Positions 26,885 to 36,538 of a stretch of DNA of 64,000 nucleotides are shown in pieces. Each line of letters starts with the position of its first letter. The stretch's first letter is position 1. Source of the DNA: Flavobacterium notoginsengisoli (GTDB taxonomy: Bacteria > Bacteroidota > Bacteroidia > Flavobacteriales > Flavobacteriaceae); assembly GCF_014207905.1 (NCBI RefSeq), contig NZ_JACHLB010000002.1:787772-851771 (forward strand), read 5' to 3'. The notes beneath the pieces are model-generated. The model had not been told where the DNA came from. It did not search any database and was given only the letters and a program-made list of their open reading frames with translations. A program made the translations under genes and the position numbers.

Positions 26885-27409
26885 TTATTCTACAATTAAT
26901 TTTCCTTTCATCATCGATACATGTCCAGGGAAAGAACAGATAAAATCGTAAGTTCCTGGTTCGTCTATTGTAAACTCGATAACATCACTTTCGCCGCCGC
27001 CAATTATTTTTGTATGGGCAATTACTTTTGCTTTTTCAGATGCTGGTATGTAATCTGTGTCTTTAGCCTCTACAGCTTTAAGTGCAAAATCAGAAATATC
27101 AGTTCCAGGTTTTAGAATTACTAAATTATGTCCCATTGCGATTTTTTCCATCTTGCCGACATGTTTTAGTGTAAGGGTAATTTTTCCTGCGGGAGCTCTT
27201 AATTCAGTTACAGAATATTGCATTTGATCATTGCTCTCAATCTGAAGATCATTTGTAGCGACTGGGGTTTCGATCGGATTTTCTTCGTAAGTTTCTTCAG
27301 TTGTGGGTGTTGCAACTGTTTCTATGTCTTTTGAATCTTTTTTTCCGCATGAGAATAAACTGAAAATTGCAAAGGCTGCTACGAGGGTAATCTTGAAAGA
27401 CTTTTTCAT
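26885..27409 (-). CDS. Azurin-like cupredoxin lipoprotein
   Basis: 174 residues. Lipoprotein signal (FAIFSLFSCGKKDS), an acidic linker of about 40 residues, then an azurin fold with type 1 copper ligands: His in KIAMGHNLVILKPG, Cys-His-Met in YDFICSFPGHVSMMKGKLIV. It carries electrons in the periplasm, probably to nitrite or N2O reductase. It is the first gene of the azurin-norB pair. Confidence 0.93.
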   Translation of the reverse strand: MKKSFKITLVAAFAIFSLFSCGKKDSKDIETVATPTTEETYEENPIETPVATNDLQIESNDQMQYSVTELRAPAGKITLTLKHVGKMEKIAMGHNLVILKPGTDISDFALKAVEAKDTDYIPASEKAKVIAHTKIIGGGESDVIEFTIDEPGTYDFICSFPGHVSMMKGKLIVE

Positions 27410-27447
27410 TGTTTTTGGTTTTTAAATGTTATTGAAATTTAATACTG

Positions 27448-27493
27448 TAAAAGTATGGCTAACGTTTTTTTTGGTTTATGATTCTAATCATAA
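27448..27493 (-). promoter_or_regulatory. Crp/Fnr-type site and promoter of azurin-norB
   Basis: TTATGAT-TCTA-ATCATAA (27476-27493) is perfect with 7-bp arms. On the minus strand, TACTTTTA (27455-27448), seven of eight to TAnnTTTG, starts 29.5 bases from the palindrome centre, which would place the site near -41.5 (class II activation). Confidence 0.7.
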
Positions 27494-27518
27494 AGGCGGA
27501 TTAATTTTGCTTCAAATC

Positions 27519-29516
27519 TTAGTGAAAACTATAAGTAAGATTTATAAAAGCATTGCGTCCCATTCGTGGTATTTTGTTCCAGTCTGAAAAAGTAGCGTAA
27601 TATTTATCAAAAATATTTTCAATACCTGTTTGCGCTTTTATTTTGCTTTGATTCCAATTAAAGCTATAACCTGCATTGATATTAAATATCAGGTAATCGG
27701 GTGTTTTGGTTTGCCCGTATACTTTTGCGAAGTCATTTTGTGCAAGATTTCCAGAGGCAAATATTCCCGCATTGATTTTTTCTTTTTTAAACTCTATTCC
27801 GGCATTATATCGGAGCGGACTTATAAATGGAAGGTTGTTTTCCTGATCATCTTTCCCCAGACTGTAGGCGATCTGTGTTTTTAAATTCCAGTTTTGCAAA
27901 AAGGAGTATTCAAGATTAAAATCAGTATTAAAAATTATAGCATAATTAATATCGTCGTAGATTTTTATACCCGATGCTCCAATCGTCATAGGCAGCGTGC
28001 CTGGGTCAATTTTTCCGATGATATAATCTGAGATATAGAAATACGAAGCCGTAATTTTAGACGTTAGCCTGCCATTTTTATAACCAAAAAAAAAGTTTCC
28101 TTCTACTGCTTTTTCATTTTTTAAATTTGGATTTCCTATATAATCGTAAAAATCATTGCTGTTATACAGATAAAAGCCATAGCCTTCAGAAACAGAAGGT
28201 GCTCTTTCGGCATAAGCCAAACCAAATCCAAATTCAAACTTACCAGTATTTTTGGTATAATTTCCGGAGAGGCTTTTTAAGGATCGGTTTTTTGTGGCAT
28301 CCATTTCAGGATAAAAAATACGAAGGCTTTGTAGTCCAAAATCATTGGCTACTGTATTAGAATGAAAACCTAGATTAATGCTGATTCTAAGAATGGTTTC
28401 GGGTGAGATTGTAATAATATCTTCTAATGATAATCCGTTATATAGCGTTCGAACATCAGGCCAGGTGTACATAAACATCAGATTTTCAGTTGGATCAACA
28501 GGATACATTGTCATCTCGGCTACAGCCTTATTATAAAAAGAATTCAAATCGGCTAGAAATTCATGATTTTCGTGTTTTCCTTTTATTTTAGAATAAAAAC
28601 CATAGGTGTCAGACCAGCCCGGCATATCCATATGAATAGAAATTGCTGGTCTTTTAGTATCATCCATTTTATGGGTCATGGTATTAAAATATCCTTTTGT
28701 TTCCCAACCAGAAATAACAGCAGAATCTGGAATGTACTTGTAACTCAATGAAATGATTTTAGCTTCTGCCAATAAAACATCCATTGGAAGCGCCGGATAG
28801 CCAACATTCACAGCTTTATCATAAATAATCGAAGTTTCGAGTACATTCTTCTTATCGATAAAATAGCCAGCATTTGCCGAAATATTGTACTTGGTAAATT
28901 GAGAAAAATTAATTTCTTTTTCGTTTCCCGCTTTGTAGTTTTCGGCATCACGATGCATAAAATCAACATACGCAAAAAAGGTACTGTCAGTATAACCTAA
29001 AGCGGCACCAATAATCTTTTGCTGGTTATTGCTTTCATAACCAGAAGATAAACTGCCATTCCAGCCGTTTTTTCTGTGTTTATATTGATTTCGTTTTAGA
29101 TCTATCGAACCTCCAATCGTAGCGCCATGACAGCTGGCCTGCTGACCTGAGGCAACTGTTGCCTCAGATAAATTTGAAATCTCGACATAAGAAGTCACGG
29201 GATCCATTTTATCGGTACAGGCACCAAAAATCCGCATACCATCAATGGTAATTACAGTACGCTCGGTTGACATATTGTTAATCGTAGGTTCCCATGCATA
29301 TGCACCTCTTTTAATCATATTCATTTTTGAAGAACCCATCAGATAATCTTCTACAGACGTTAACGATTTGGGCTGTTTAAGATGTAAAGGTGTTTTTCTT
29401 CCTATAACTATAATTTCATGGAGATTTTCAGCTGCAAGACTATCATTCTTTTTTTCCTGTGCCCAGCAAGCTGTCGAAAAGATAGCTAAAAGGACTACGG
29501 TTATATTTTTCATCAT
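27519..29516 (-). CDS. TonB-dependent outer-membrane receptor, probably for copper
   Basis: 665 residues: signal peptide (LLAIFSTACWAQ), plug domain (LHEIIVIGRKTPLHL; TVITIDGMRIFGACTDKMDP; ATVASGQQASCHGATIGGSI) and a beta-barrel ending in an aromatic residue (MGRNAFINLTYSFH). The Cys/Met/His-rich plug (GACTDKM; SCHG; MHRD) and the neighbours resemble OprC-type copper receptors linked to nos clusters. Substrate inferred from context. It lies in a minus-strand unit with two other putative copper-handling genes. Confidence 0.85.
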   Translation of the reverse strand: MMKNITVVLLAIFSTACWAQEKKNDSLAAENLHEIIVIGRKTPLHLKQPKSLTSVEDYLMGSSKMNMIKRGAYAWEPTINNMSTERTVITIDGMRIFGACTDKMDPVTSYVEISNLSEATVASGQQASCHGATIGGSIDLKRNQYKHRKNGWNGSLSSGYESNNQQKIIGAALGYTDSTFFAYVDFMHRDAENYKAGNEKEINFSQFTKYNISANAGYFIDKKNVLETSIIYDKAVNVGYPALPMDVLLAEAKIISLSYKYIPDSAVISGWETKGYFNTMTHKMDDTKRPAISIHMDMPGWSDTYGFYSKIKGKHENHEFLADLNSFYNKAVAEMTMYPVDPTENLMFMYTWPDVRTLYNGLSLEDIITISPETILRISINLGFHSNTVANDFGLQSLRIFYPEMDATKNRSLKSLSGNYTKNTGKFEFGFGLAYAERAPSVSEGYGFYLYNSNDFYDYIGNPNLKNEKAVEGNFFFGYKNGRLTSKITASYFYISDYIIGKIDPGTLPMTIGASGIKIYDDINYAIIFNTDFNLEYSFLQNWNLKTQIAYSLGKDDQENNLPFISPLRYNAGIEFKKEKINAGIFASGNLAQNDFAKVYGQTKTPDYLIFNINAGYSFNWNQSKIKAQTGIENIFDKYYATFSDWNKIPRMGRNAFINLTYSFH

Positions 29517-29574
29517 AAGATAATTGTAAGAAAGAGCCAGTCAAAACCATCTCTTTCTTGTTAGTATTCAATAT

Positions 29575-30426
29575 TTAGAATTCGATTTCTAAGAAAAGAC
29601 TGCTTGCAGGATTTTCTGTCGTTACAGGCTCTCCTTTAAGTACATTATCTGAAGCATTTAAAAGTTGAAGATTAATTTTCCAATAGCCAGTCATTGTCAA
29701 AGAAAGTTTTCCGTTGTAAAAGCCATCGGTTGTAGATTGTGTTAAATCGGTATTATTAGGCGAACCGTGATTACCCATGCTGGGCATTCTTGGATCCATT
29801 TTTATTTTGAAATTATTCACGACAGGAAACGTCATCATATCCTGCATTTTATAAACACCAACGCTAATAGCGTTCGTGGCTACTTTAGGATTTTGGGGAG
29901 CAACATAGGCAACCAAATAACGAATGCCATCAGTACCTGTAAAAGTACTTACAGTTTTTTTTGCAGATACCAGAACTTTAATAGTATCAGCAGCTGTGTA
30001 AGAAAAGGTATTTACAGTATATGTAATTGTAAGATCCCAGTATTCAGTATCATTTTGAGCCATTTGAAAGATAATGTCACCTTCATATAATGTTTGTTTG
30101 CCAGAAGTTTTCATTACTTCGGATTTTGGGCAAGAATGCTTCATTGTAACCATATGCATAAGAGGTGTCCAGTTTATTTTGGCATCCTGAATATAGCTGT
30201 TCGTCTTTTTGTCCTTAATTCTAAGTGTGATATGATTGTAACCCTGGAGTAAAATACCGCTTTGAGAATAAAGCTCTATAGTATGATTGTCATTGGATAT
30301 TTCCTGAATTTTTTGCAGCCCGGTGATTTCATCAATTGGAATCTGAGTGGAGGTATTATCATCTGAGGAGCATGAGAACAGAGAAATGGACAGCACTAAA
30401 ATGGCTATGTGTTTTAAAATTTTCAT
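29575..30426 (-). CDS. Lipoprotein with FixH/YtkA-like domains, putative copper-binding
   Basis: 283 residues. Lipobox in SISLFSCSSDD. Two repeats of a beta-sandwich of the YtkA/FixH type can be seen (first ending ITYTVNTFSYTAADTIKVLV, second ending WKINLQLLNASDNVL). Met/His/Cys-rich loops look metal-binding (LMHMVTMKHSCPKSE; MDPRMPSMGNHGSP). Encoded between a copper-type TonB receptor and a Cys-rich membrane protein, all in the same direction, so a copper relay role is inferred. Confidence 0.75.
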   Translation of the reverse strand: MKILKHIAILVLSISLFSCSSDDNTSTQIPIDEITGLQKIQEISNDNHTIELYSQSGILLQGYNHITLRIKDKKTNSYIQDAKINWTPLMHMVTMKHSCPKSEVMKTSGKQTLYEGDIIFQMAQNDTEYWDLTITYTVNTFSYTAADTIKVLVSAKKTVSTFTGTDGIRYLVAYVAPQNPKVATNAISVGVYKMQDMMTFPVVNNFKIKMDPRMPSMGNHGSPNNTDLTQSTTDGFYNGKLSLTMTGYWKINLQLLNASDNVLKGEPVTTENPASSLFLEIEF

Positions 30427-30506
30427 TTGAATATTAATTTAAATTATGGATGTAAGGCTTCTGTCGAATGCAAATCCGAAGGAGAAGAAATTAGATAAGC
30501 GAAAAA

Positions 30507-30878
30507 TTAATACTTGAAAATGGGGGGATGGAATACAAAGTAAGTGTTCAGATAAACGTAAAGATTTTTATATCGTGAGTTTATTTCTAAGATGACTTTT
30601 TGGTTGTTTTGAAAATTAAAAACGGGAATGTTTTCAAAGTATAGCAAAATAGTTTCAGTGATTTCAACTTTTTTCTCACTCGAGGAAGGTGTTTCATTTT
30701 TTAAGGCTTTTGCCAGCTCTTTCTTCAAATGGCATTTGCCATTACACTCTAGTTTAGGAGTATCCCTGTTTTCGCATAATTCTGCAGAAATATAATTGTA
30801 ATTCAGTGCGTAATCCAAGATTGGAAATAGCGGTCTGAACAATACTGCAAAAAGGAATATGTAAATACAAAATTTCAT
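30507..30878 (-). CDS. Small membrane protein with LECNGKCHL motif
   Basis: 123 residues. One N-terminal hydrophobic segment (CIYIFLFAVLFRPLFP), then CENRDTPKLECNGKCHLKKE, a compact three-Cys-one-His motif seen in short Bacteroidota proteins near metal-uptake genes, and a variable C-terminus. First gene of the copper-uptake unit; its start lies about 13 bases after a predicted start of transcription. No defined function; metal binding is an inference. Confidence 0.7.
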   Translation of the reverse strand: MKFCIYIFLFAVLFRPLFPILDYALNYNYISAELCENRDTPKLECNGKCHLKKELAKALKNETPSSSEKKVEITETILLYFENIPVFNFQNNQKVILEINSRYKNLYVYLNTYFVFHPPIFKY

Positions 30879-30897
30879 TACCTGTATTTTGAAAGTA

Positions 30898-30971
30898 CGA
30901 AGGTATCATGATCTTTTTTTTCATGTTATGATTGTGATCATACTTTATGTAATACAAGTTTTGGAATTTTG
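30898..30971. promoter_or_regulatory. Two-way Crp/Fnr-type site between copper-uptake unit and nosCZ
   Basis: TATGAT-TGTG-ATCATA (30927-30942) is perfect. Rightward, GAATTTTG (30964-30971) starts 29.5 bases from the centre. Leftward on the minus strand, TACCTTCG (30905-30898) starts 29.5 bases from the centre. Each differs from TAnnTTTG by one base. One palindrome may thus activate both directions. Confidence 0.7.
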
Positions 30972-31003
30972 CTCTAAAGTTTAACAAATTAAAAACCTTA
31001 GTA

Positions 31004-31480
31004 ATGAACAGATTATTTTTATTAACGATGTTTGGTTCTTTCTTGCTCGTATCGTGTGGGAAAGAAAAATCGAATACAGATCAGGATTTTTCAACTCCTA
31101 CAGCTACAGAAAAAACAGCCGACGCCGAATCATACGATCCTAAACGAGGCTTGGGAAAATTTTCTACAGTTGAAGTTGGTACTTCCTTAGATCAGCCACT
31201 GGCTGAAAAAGGATTAAAAGTGGCCGAAGTAAAATGTACATCCTGTCACAAAACTACAGATGAAAAATTGGTAGGGCCTGGATGGAAAGGCGTTACAGGA
31301 CGCAGAACTCCTCAATGGATTATGAATTTTATTACCAATCCTGATCCTATGATTGATAAAGATCCTGAATTGCAGGCTCAATTAGAACTCTGTATGATTC
31401 GTATGCCTAATCAAGGTCTGACCGATGATGAGGCCAGAAGTATTCTTGAATACATGCGCCAGAACGACGGCGTGAAATAA
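31004..31480 (+). CDS. nosC: Monoheme cytochrome c lipoprotein of the nos cluster
   Basis: 158 residues. Lipoprotein signal (SFLLVSCGKEKS), linker, then a class I cytochrome c with heme site CTSCH (in VAEVKCTSCHKTTDEKL) and Met ligand region (CMIRMPNQGLTDDEARS). Likely donates electrons to NosZ, as proposed for nosC genes of clade II clusters. 35 bases before nosZ. Confidence 0.88.
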   Translation: MNRLFLLTMFGSFLLVSCGKEKSNTDQDFSTPTATEKTADAESYDPKRGLGKFSTVEVGTSLDQPLAEKGLKVAEVKCTSCHKTTDEKLVGPGWKGVTGRRTPQWIMNFITNPDPMIDKDPELQAQLELCMIRMPNQGLTDDEARSILEYMRQNDGVK

Positions 31481-31515
31481 CCAGAATAAAAAATTCAAAT
31501 TCAAATGAGAATGTT

Positions 31516-33489
31516 ATGAAAAATAAATTATTAAAATCAGTTTTTGCCGTTGCGTTAGGCTGTGCCTTCTTTGTTTCCTGCAAGCCCAAGGATTCCAGCG
31601 ATACTGTCGATGGAGATGCTGCGCAAAAAGTTTACGTTGCTCCAGGTAAGTATGATGAGTTCTACAATTTTGTATCTGGTGGTTTCAGCGGTCAGGTAAG
31701 TGTTTATGGACTTCCTAGCGGTAGATTGTTAAGGGTTATGCCGGTGTTCTCAGAAGATCCACAAAGTGGCTATGGTTACAGTGAAGAAACAAAAGCCATG
31801 TTGAATACTTCGCATGGTTATGTGCCATGGGATGATCAGCATCATTTAGATTTATCTCAAACCAATGGAGAAGTTGACGGGCGCTGGCTTTTTGCCAATG
31901 CCAATAATACGCCAAGGATTGCACGTATTGACCTGAAAACTTTTAAAACAGCTGAGATAATCGAGCTTCCAAATTGTGGAGGAAACCATTCTTCTCCTTT
32001 TATCACGCAAAACACAGAGTATATTGTGGGGGCAAGCCGTTTTAGCGTTCCCGCAGATAATGACGATGGAGATGTACCCATTAATACATATAAGAAAAAC
32101 TTTAAAGGACACCTTAGTTTTGTAAAAGTGGGTAAAGAAGGAGAGTTGGATCTTGCTTTTCAGATCGTAACTCCGGGTGTTAATTTTGATCTTAGTCATC
32201 CGGGGAAAAAAGAATCTCACGGTTGGTTCTTTTTCTCCTGTTACAACACTGAGCAGGCCAATACCCTGCTTGAGGTAAACGCTTCTAAAAATGATAAGGA
32301 TTTTATCATGGCCGTCAATTGGAAAAAAGCTGAAGAGTATATTAAAGCTGGAAAAGGAAAACGTGTACCGGCAAATTATGTTCATAATACCTGGGATGAG
32401 AAAACCCAAACGGCTAAATCTGAAATCAAGAAAGAAGTATTGATTCTGGATGCTGCTGAACTGAAAGATATCTGTTATATGATTCCCTGTCCTAAATCTC
32501 CACACGGGTGTGATATTGATCCAACTGGTGAATATATTGTTGGAAGTGGAAAACTAGCAGCCCTTATTCCTGTATTTAGTTTTACGAAACTGAAAAATGC
32601 TATTGCCAAAAAACAATTTGATGGTAGTTATGCAGGAATTCCTGTGATTAAGTATGAGGCCGCTCTTCATGGCGAAGTTCAAAAACCGGGTTTAGGACCA
32701 CTACATACCGAATTTGACGGAAAAGGGAATGCCTATACTACAATGTTTGTTTCTTCTGAAGTAGTAAAATGGAGCATAAAAGATTTAAAAGTTTTAGATA
32801 GAAAAGCCACCTATTATTCTCCAGGGCATTTAATGATTCCGGGAGGCAATACAGAGAAACCATTTGGAAAATATATGGTGGTTTATAATAAAATCACTAA
32901 AGACCGCTTTTTACCAACTGGCCCGGAATTAGCGCAAAGTGCACAATTATTTGACATTAGCGGGGATAAAATGAAGCTTTTATTGGATTATCCAACCATT
33001 GGAGAACCTCATTATGCGCAAGGTATTCCAGCTGATAAAATACGCAATAACGGTCAATTGAAATATTACAAAATGGCAGATAATCTGCATCCTTACGTTG
33101 CCAGAGGTGAAAAAGAAACCAAAGTGGTCCGAGAGGGAAAAAAAGTACATGTTTATATGACTTGTATACGTTCGCATTTTGCTCCCGATAATATTGAAGG
33201 TATACGAGTAGGGGATGAAGTTTATTTCCACGTTACCAATTTGGAACAGGATTGGGACGTTCCTCACGGATTTGCTATTAAAGGGGCAAATACTGCTGAG
33301 TTGCTGATCATGCCCGGAGAAACGATTACACTAAAATGGGTTCCTCAGAAAAAAGGAATTTTTCCATTTTATTGCACGGATTTCTGCAGTGCACTTCATC
33401 AGGAAATGCAGGGTTATGTTAGAGTTTCACCTGCAGGAAGTAATGTGCCAATTACGTATAGTTTGGGTACGAATTTACCAAAGGAATAA
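31516..33489 (+). CDS. nosZ: Nitrous oxide reductase, clade II
   Basis: 657 residues. Periplasmic copper enzyme, N2O to N2, the last step of denitrification. Sec-type lipoprotein-like signal (GCAFFVSCKPKDS) rather than Tat, the mark of clade II. CuZ His ligands: DDQHHLDLS, PNCGGNHSSPF, SPHGCDIDPTGEYI, GPLHTEFDGKGN, EPHYAQ. The C-terminal cupredoxin holds CuA (FYCTDFCSALHQEMQGYV). Full length. Starts the nosZ-L-D-F-Y run after nosC, under the site at 30927. Confidence 0.97.
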   Translation: MKNKLLKSVFAVALGCAFFVSCKPKDSSDTVDGDAAQKVYVAPGKYDEFYNFVSGGFSGQVSVYGLPSGRLLRVMPVFSEDPQSGYGYSEETKAMLNTSHGYVPWDDQHHLDLSQTNGEVDGRWLFANANNTPRIARIDLKTFKTAEIIELPNCGGNHSSPFITQNTEYIVGASRFSVPADNDDGDVPINTYKKNFKGHLSFVKVGKEGELDLAFQIVTPGVNFDLSHPGKKESHGWFFFSCYNTEQANTLLEVNASKNDKDFIMAVNWKKAEEYIKAGKGKRVPANYVHNTWDEKTQTAKSEIKKEVLILDAAELKDICYMIPCPKSPHGCDIDPTGEYIVGSGKLAALIPVFSFTKLKNAIAKKQFDGSYAGIPVIKYEAALHGEVQKPGLGPLHTEFDGKGNAYTTMFVSSEVVKWSIKDLKVLDRKATYYSPGHLMIPGGNTEKPFGKYMVVYNKITKDRFLPTGPELAQSAQLFDISGDKMKLLLDYPTIGEPHYAQGIPADKIRNNGQLKYYKMADNLHPYVARGEKETKVVREGKKVHVYMTCIRSHFAPDNIEGIRVGDEVYFHVTNLEQDWDVPHGFAIKGANTAELLIMPGETITLKWVPQKKGIFPFYCTDFCSALHQEMQGYVRVSPAGSNVPITYSLGTNLPKE

Positions 33490-33545
33490 CTAATAACCAG
33501 TGAAGGGGACAAAGTTTTCTTTGTTCCCTTTTTATTTGAATCATC

Positions 33546-34550
33546 ATGAAAAATAAAATACTTTCAATTTTTTCAAGAGCAGTACTTTTTGTGTGTGGCT
33601 TTCTGTTAATAGGGTCCATTTTTGTTCCCATGTGGAAAATTGAACTGACAGCTCCACAATATCCTGAAGGTTTGGTTTTAAAACTTCATGCCACAAAAAT
33701 TGCAGGAGATGTAGATATTATCAACGGATTGAATCATTATATAGGTATGAAAACACTTCATACCGAAGATTTTATCGAGTTTAAAATCCTGCCTTACATT
33801 TTAGGATTGTTTGGCATCATTGCTTTAAGCTGCTCTTTTTATGCTAAGCGAAATTCCTTGTATATATTGTTTTGTTCTTTTGTGCTTTTCGGAGTTTTAG
33901 CTGCTATTGATTTTTACCGGTGGAATTACGACTATGGCCATAATTTAGACCCGAATGCTGCCATACGGGTTCCAGGTATGGCATACCAGCCTCCATTACT
34001 GGGCTATAAACAGTTGCTGAATTTTGGCGCTTATTCTATACCTGATATAGGTGGATGGATGCTCATTACAGTTGGTGTCTTGCTTTTTCTGGCTATAATT
34101 AAAGAGAGGAAATCAGCTTTAGGATTTAATAAATTTTTTAGCGTTTTAATTATTGCTTCTTTTCTTTTTTCATGTTCAGGAGATAGACCAATTTCCATCA
34201 AAATAAATACAGACAATTGTGATTATTGTAAAATGGGAATAAGTGACGGTAAATATGGCTCAGAAATTATTACCCAAAAAGGCCGGGCATATAAGTTTGA
34301 TGATATTGCCTGTATGGTCAACTATTGTAAAGAACATTCAGATATGAAGGTTAAGAGTTATTATGTACATGATTATACAAAGGAAAATGAACTAATTCAG
34401 GCAGAAAAAGCTTTTTTTATTTCAGGCGGCACAATAAAAAGTCCGATGCATGGTAACATTGCGGCATTCTCGACTGAAAGCCAATCACAAGCATTTGGAG
34501 CAGAATCAAAGGGAACAGAGATACAATGGGCGTCAATTTTAGAAAAATAA
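33546..34550 (+). CDS. nosL: Membrane protein fused to NosL copper chaperone
   Basis: 334 residues made of two parts. Residues 1-185 form a membrane domain with about five segments (AVLFVCGFLLIGSIFVPMW; ILPYILGLFGIIALSCSFY; LYILFCSFVLFGVLAAIDFY; GGWMLITVGVLLFLAIIKE). From about residue 200 a lipoprotein-like segment (IIASFLFSCSGDRPI) leads into a NosL domain with its copper motif CDYCKMGISD. NosL brings Cu(I) to NosZ. In other bacteria these are separate proteins; here they are joined, which would tether the chaperone to the membrane. Confidence 0.88.
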   Translation: MKNKILSIFSRAVLFVCGFLLIGSIFVPMWKIELTAPQYPEGLVLKLHATKIAGDVDIINGLNHYIGMKTLHTEDFIEFKILPYILGLFGIIALSCSFYAKRNSLYILFCSFVLFGVLAAIDFYRWNYDYGHNLDPNAAIRVPGMAYQPPLLGYKQLLNFGAYSIPDIGGWMLITVGVLLFLAIIKERKSALGFNKFFSVLIIASFLFSCSGDRPISIKINTDNCDYCKMGISDGKYGSEIITQKGRAYKFDDIACMVNYCKEHSDMKVKSYYVHDYTKENELIQAEKAFFISGGTIKSPMHGNIAAFSTESQSQAFGAESKGTEIQWASILEK

Positions 34551-34586
34551 TTTTGGGACGAAAATGCTAATTACAATCAATTAAAC

Positions 34587-35819
34587 ATGAAAATACTTCT
34601 CTGTCTTTGCTTCTCATTTTTTTTTACCTGTCTTCATTCTCAAAAGATTGAAGTAGGAAAAAATAGAGCCATAAAAACCATAAAAAAAGCTATACAACTG
34701 GCCAATCCCGGCGATACGGTGTTGGTTTACAAAGGTGTTTATAGAGAAGGAAACATAGTGATAGATAAAAAAATAATACTGCAGGGAATTGGCTTTCCTA
34801 TCCTCGATGGCCAAAAAAAATATGAAGTGGTTTCTATCAAAGCTGATAGTGTAACCATTGCAGGTTTTAAAGTCATAAATTCAGGGTATGCCTCCCTGAA
34901 TGATCCCTGCGGTATTAAAATATATAACAAAACAGGGGTTACCATAAAAGAAAATATTCTGGAGAATAATTTTTTTGGTATTTATGTTCAAAAAGGAATT
35001 GGCTGTATTATAAAAAATAACACAATAAAAGCCCATCAAAAACAAGAGCAGCGTATTGGGAATGGCATTCATTGCTGGAAAAGTGAAAACCTGCAAATTG
35101 TCGGAAACCAAGTCTCAGGACATCGGGACGGGATTTACTTTGAATTTGTGTCTAATTCTATTATTTGGAGGAACATCTCAAAGAGTAATATTCGATACGG
35201 ACTTCATTTTATGTTTTCTAATGATGATTCGTACATCTCCAATGTGTTTAAAAATAATGGGGCAGGAGTGGCAGTCATGTTTACCAAAAATGTAAAAATG
35301 TTCCATAATTATTTTGCAGAAAACTGGGGAGATGCCGCGTATGGTTTATTGCTAAAAGAAATTTCTGATAGTTACATCATAGGAAACAAATTCATCAGAA
35401 ATACTTCGGGAATTTATATGGAAGGAACCAGCCGGGTAGCCCTCTCAAAAAATATTTTTAGAGATAACGGGTGGGGAATGAAAATTCAGGCAAGCTGTAT
35501 GGAAAACGAAATTTCCTTTAATAATTTTATCGCCAATACATTTGATATAAGCACCAATGGCAGTTTAGTTCTTAACCATTTCAATAATAATTATTGGGAT
35601 AAATATGAAGGTTATGACCTTAATAAGGACGGAATTGGAGATGTACCTTTTCACCCTTTGAGCCTTTTTGCAGTGCTTACAGAAAACAATCCCTCTGCAA
35701 TGTTATTATTCAGGAGCTTTATGATTACGCTTCTTGATAAGTCAGAAAAGATTCTGCCAAGTATTACCCCGGATAATTTTGTTGACCAAACCCCCGAAAT
35801 GAAATCTCTTGTGTTATGA
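34587..35819 (+). CDS. nosD: NosD, periplasmic beta-helix protein for NosZ maturation
   Basis: 410 residues. Signal peptide (LLCLCFSFFFTCLHSQK). The body is a right-handed parallel beta-helix (pectin-lyase-like) of repeated turns (IKIYNKTGVTIKENILENN; HMF-type; GIYMEGTSRVALSKNIFRD). Works with NosFY in assembling the CuZ centre. Its stop overlaps the nosF start (ATGA). Confidence 0.95.
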   Translation: MKILLCLCFSFFFTCLHSQKIEVGKNRAIKTIKKAIQLANPGDTVLVYKGVYREGNIVIDKKIILQGIGFPILDGQKKYEVVSIKADSVTIAGFKVINSGYASLNDPCGIKIYNKTGVTIKENILENNFFGIYVQKGIGCIIKNNTIKAHQKQEQRIGNGIHCWKSENLQIVGNQVSGHRDGIYFEFVSNSIIWRNISKSNIRYGLHFMFSNDDSYISNVFKNNGAGVAVMFTKNVKMFHNYFAENWGDAAYGLLLKEISDSYIIGNKFIRNTSGIYMEGTSRVALSKNIFRDNGWGMKIQASCMENEISFNNFIANTFDISTNGSLVLNHFNNNYWDKYEGYDLNKDGIGDVPFHPLSLFAVLTENNPSAMLLFRSFMITLLDKSEKILPSITPDNFVDQTPEMKSLVL

Positions 35820-36538
35820 TTACTTTACAAAATATAAACAAAAAATTTGGCAAGCTTCAGGTATTGCAAAATGTAAACCTGAAATTTAACGCAGGTGAGT
35901 GCATTGCACTTATTGGTCCAAATGGTTGCGGAAAAACGACCTTGATAAAATCCATCCTGGGAATGGTTTTACCGGACAGCGGTGATATTTTATTCAATAA
36001 AGAATCTATTCTTAGAAAGTTTGAATATAGAAATAATATTGGCTATATGCCTCAGATAGGCCGCTATCCAGATCATATGACTATTGGACAAATTATTGCC
36101 ATGATCAAGCAAATCAGGAATTCGAAAGACATTCTGGATGAAGATTTAGTTAAAGCTTTTAAACTTGATAAGATGGATGATAAACAAATGCGCACGCTTT
36201 CCGGCGGAACAACCCAAAAAGTAAGTGCAACATTAGCCTTTCTTTTTAACCCTGACGTCCTTATACTTGATGAGCCAACTGCAGGATTGGATCCCCTGGC
36301 ATCAGAAATCCTGAAGGAGAAAATTATTAAAGAAAAGGAAAAAGGAAAATTAATTTTGATTACCTCTCATTTGTTAAGCGAACTTGACGATATGATTACC
36401 CAGATTATTTTTATGCAGGATGGTAAAGTGCATTTTCATAGAAATATAAACGAACTGCTTGAATCAACGGGTGAAATCAAAATTTCAAAAGCCATATCTA
36501 AAATTTTAAAGCAAAAGAGTCATGAACAGGATCATTAA
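35816..36538 (+). CDS. nosF: NosF, ABC transporter ATPase
   Basis: 240 residues. Walker A GPNGCGKTT, signature LSGGTTQKVSA, Walker B VLILDEPTAGLDP, H-loop LITSHLLSELDD. Energises the NosDFY complex at the inner membrane for NosZ metal-site assembly. 4-base overlap with nosD and 17-base overlap with nosY indicate coupled translation. Confidence 0.95.
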   Translation: MITLQNINKKFGKLQVLQNVNLKFNAGECIALIGPNGCGKTTLIKSILGMVLPDSGDILFNKESILRKFEYRNNIGYMPQIGRYPDHMTIGQIIAMIKQIRNSKDILDEDLVKAFKLDKMDDKQMRTLSGGTTQKVSATLAFLFNPDVLILDEPTAGLDPLASEILKEKIIKEKEKGKLILITSHLLSELDDMITQIIFMQDGKVHFHRNINELLESTGEIKISKAISKILKQKSHEQDH

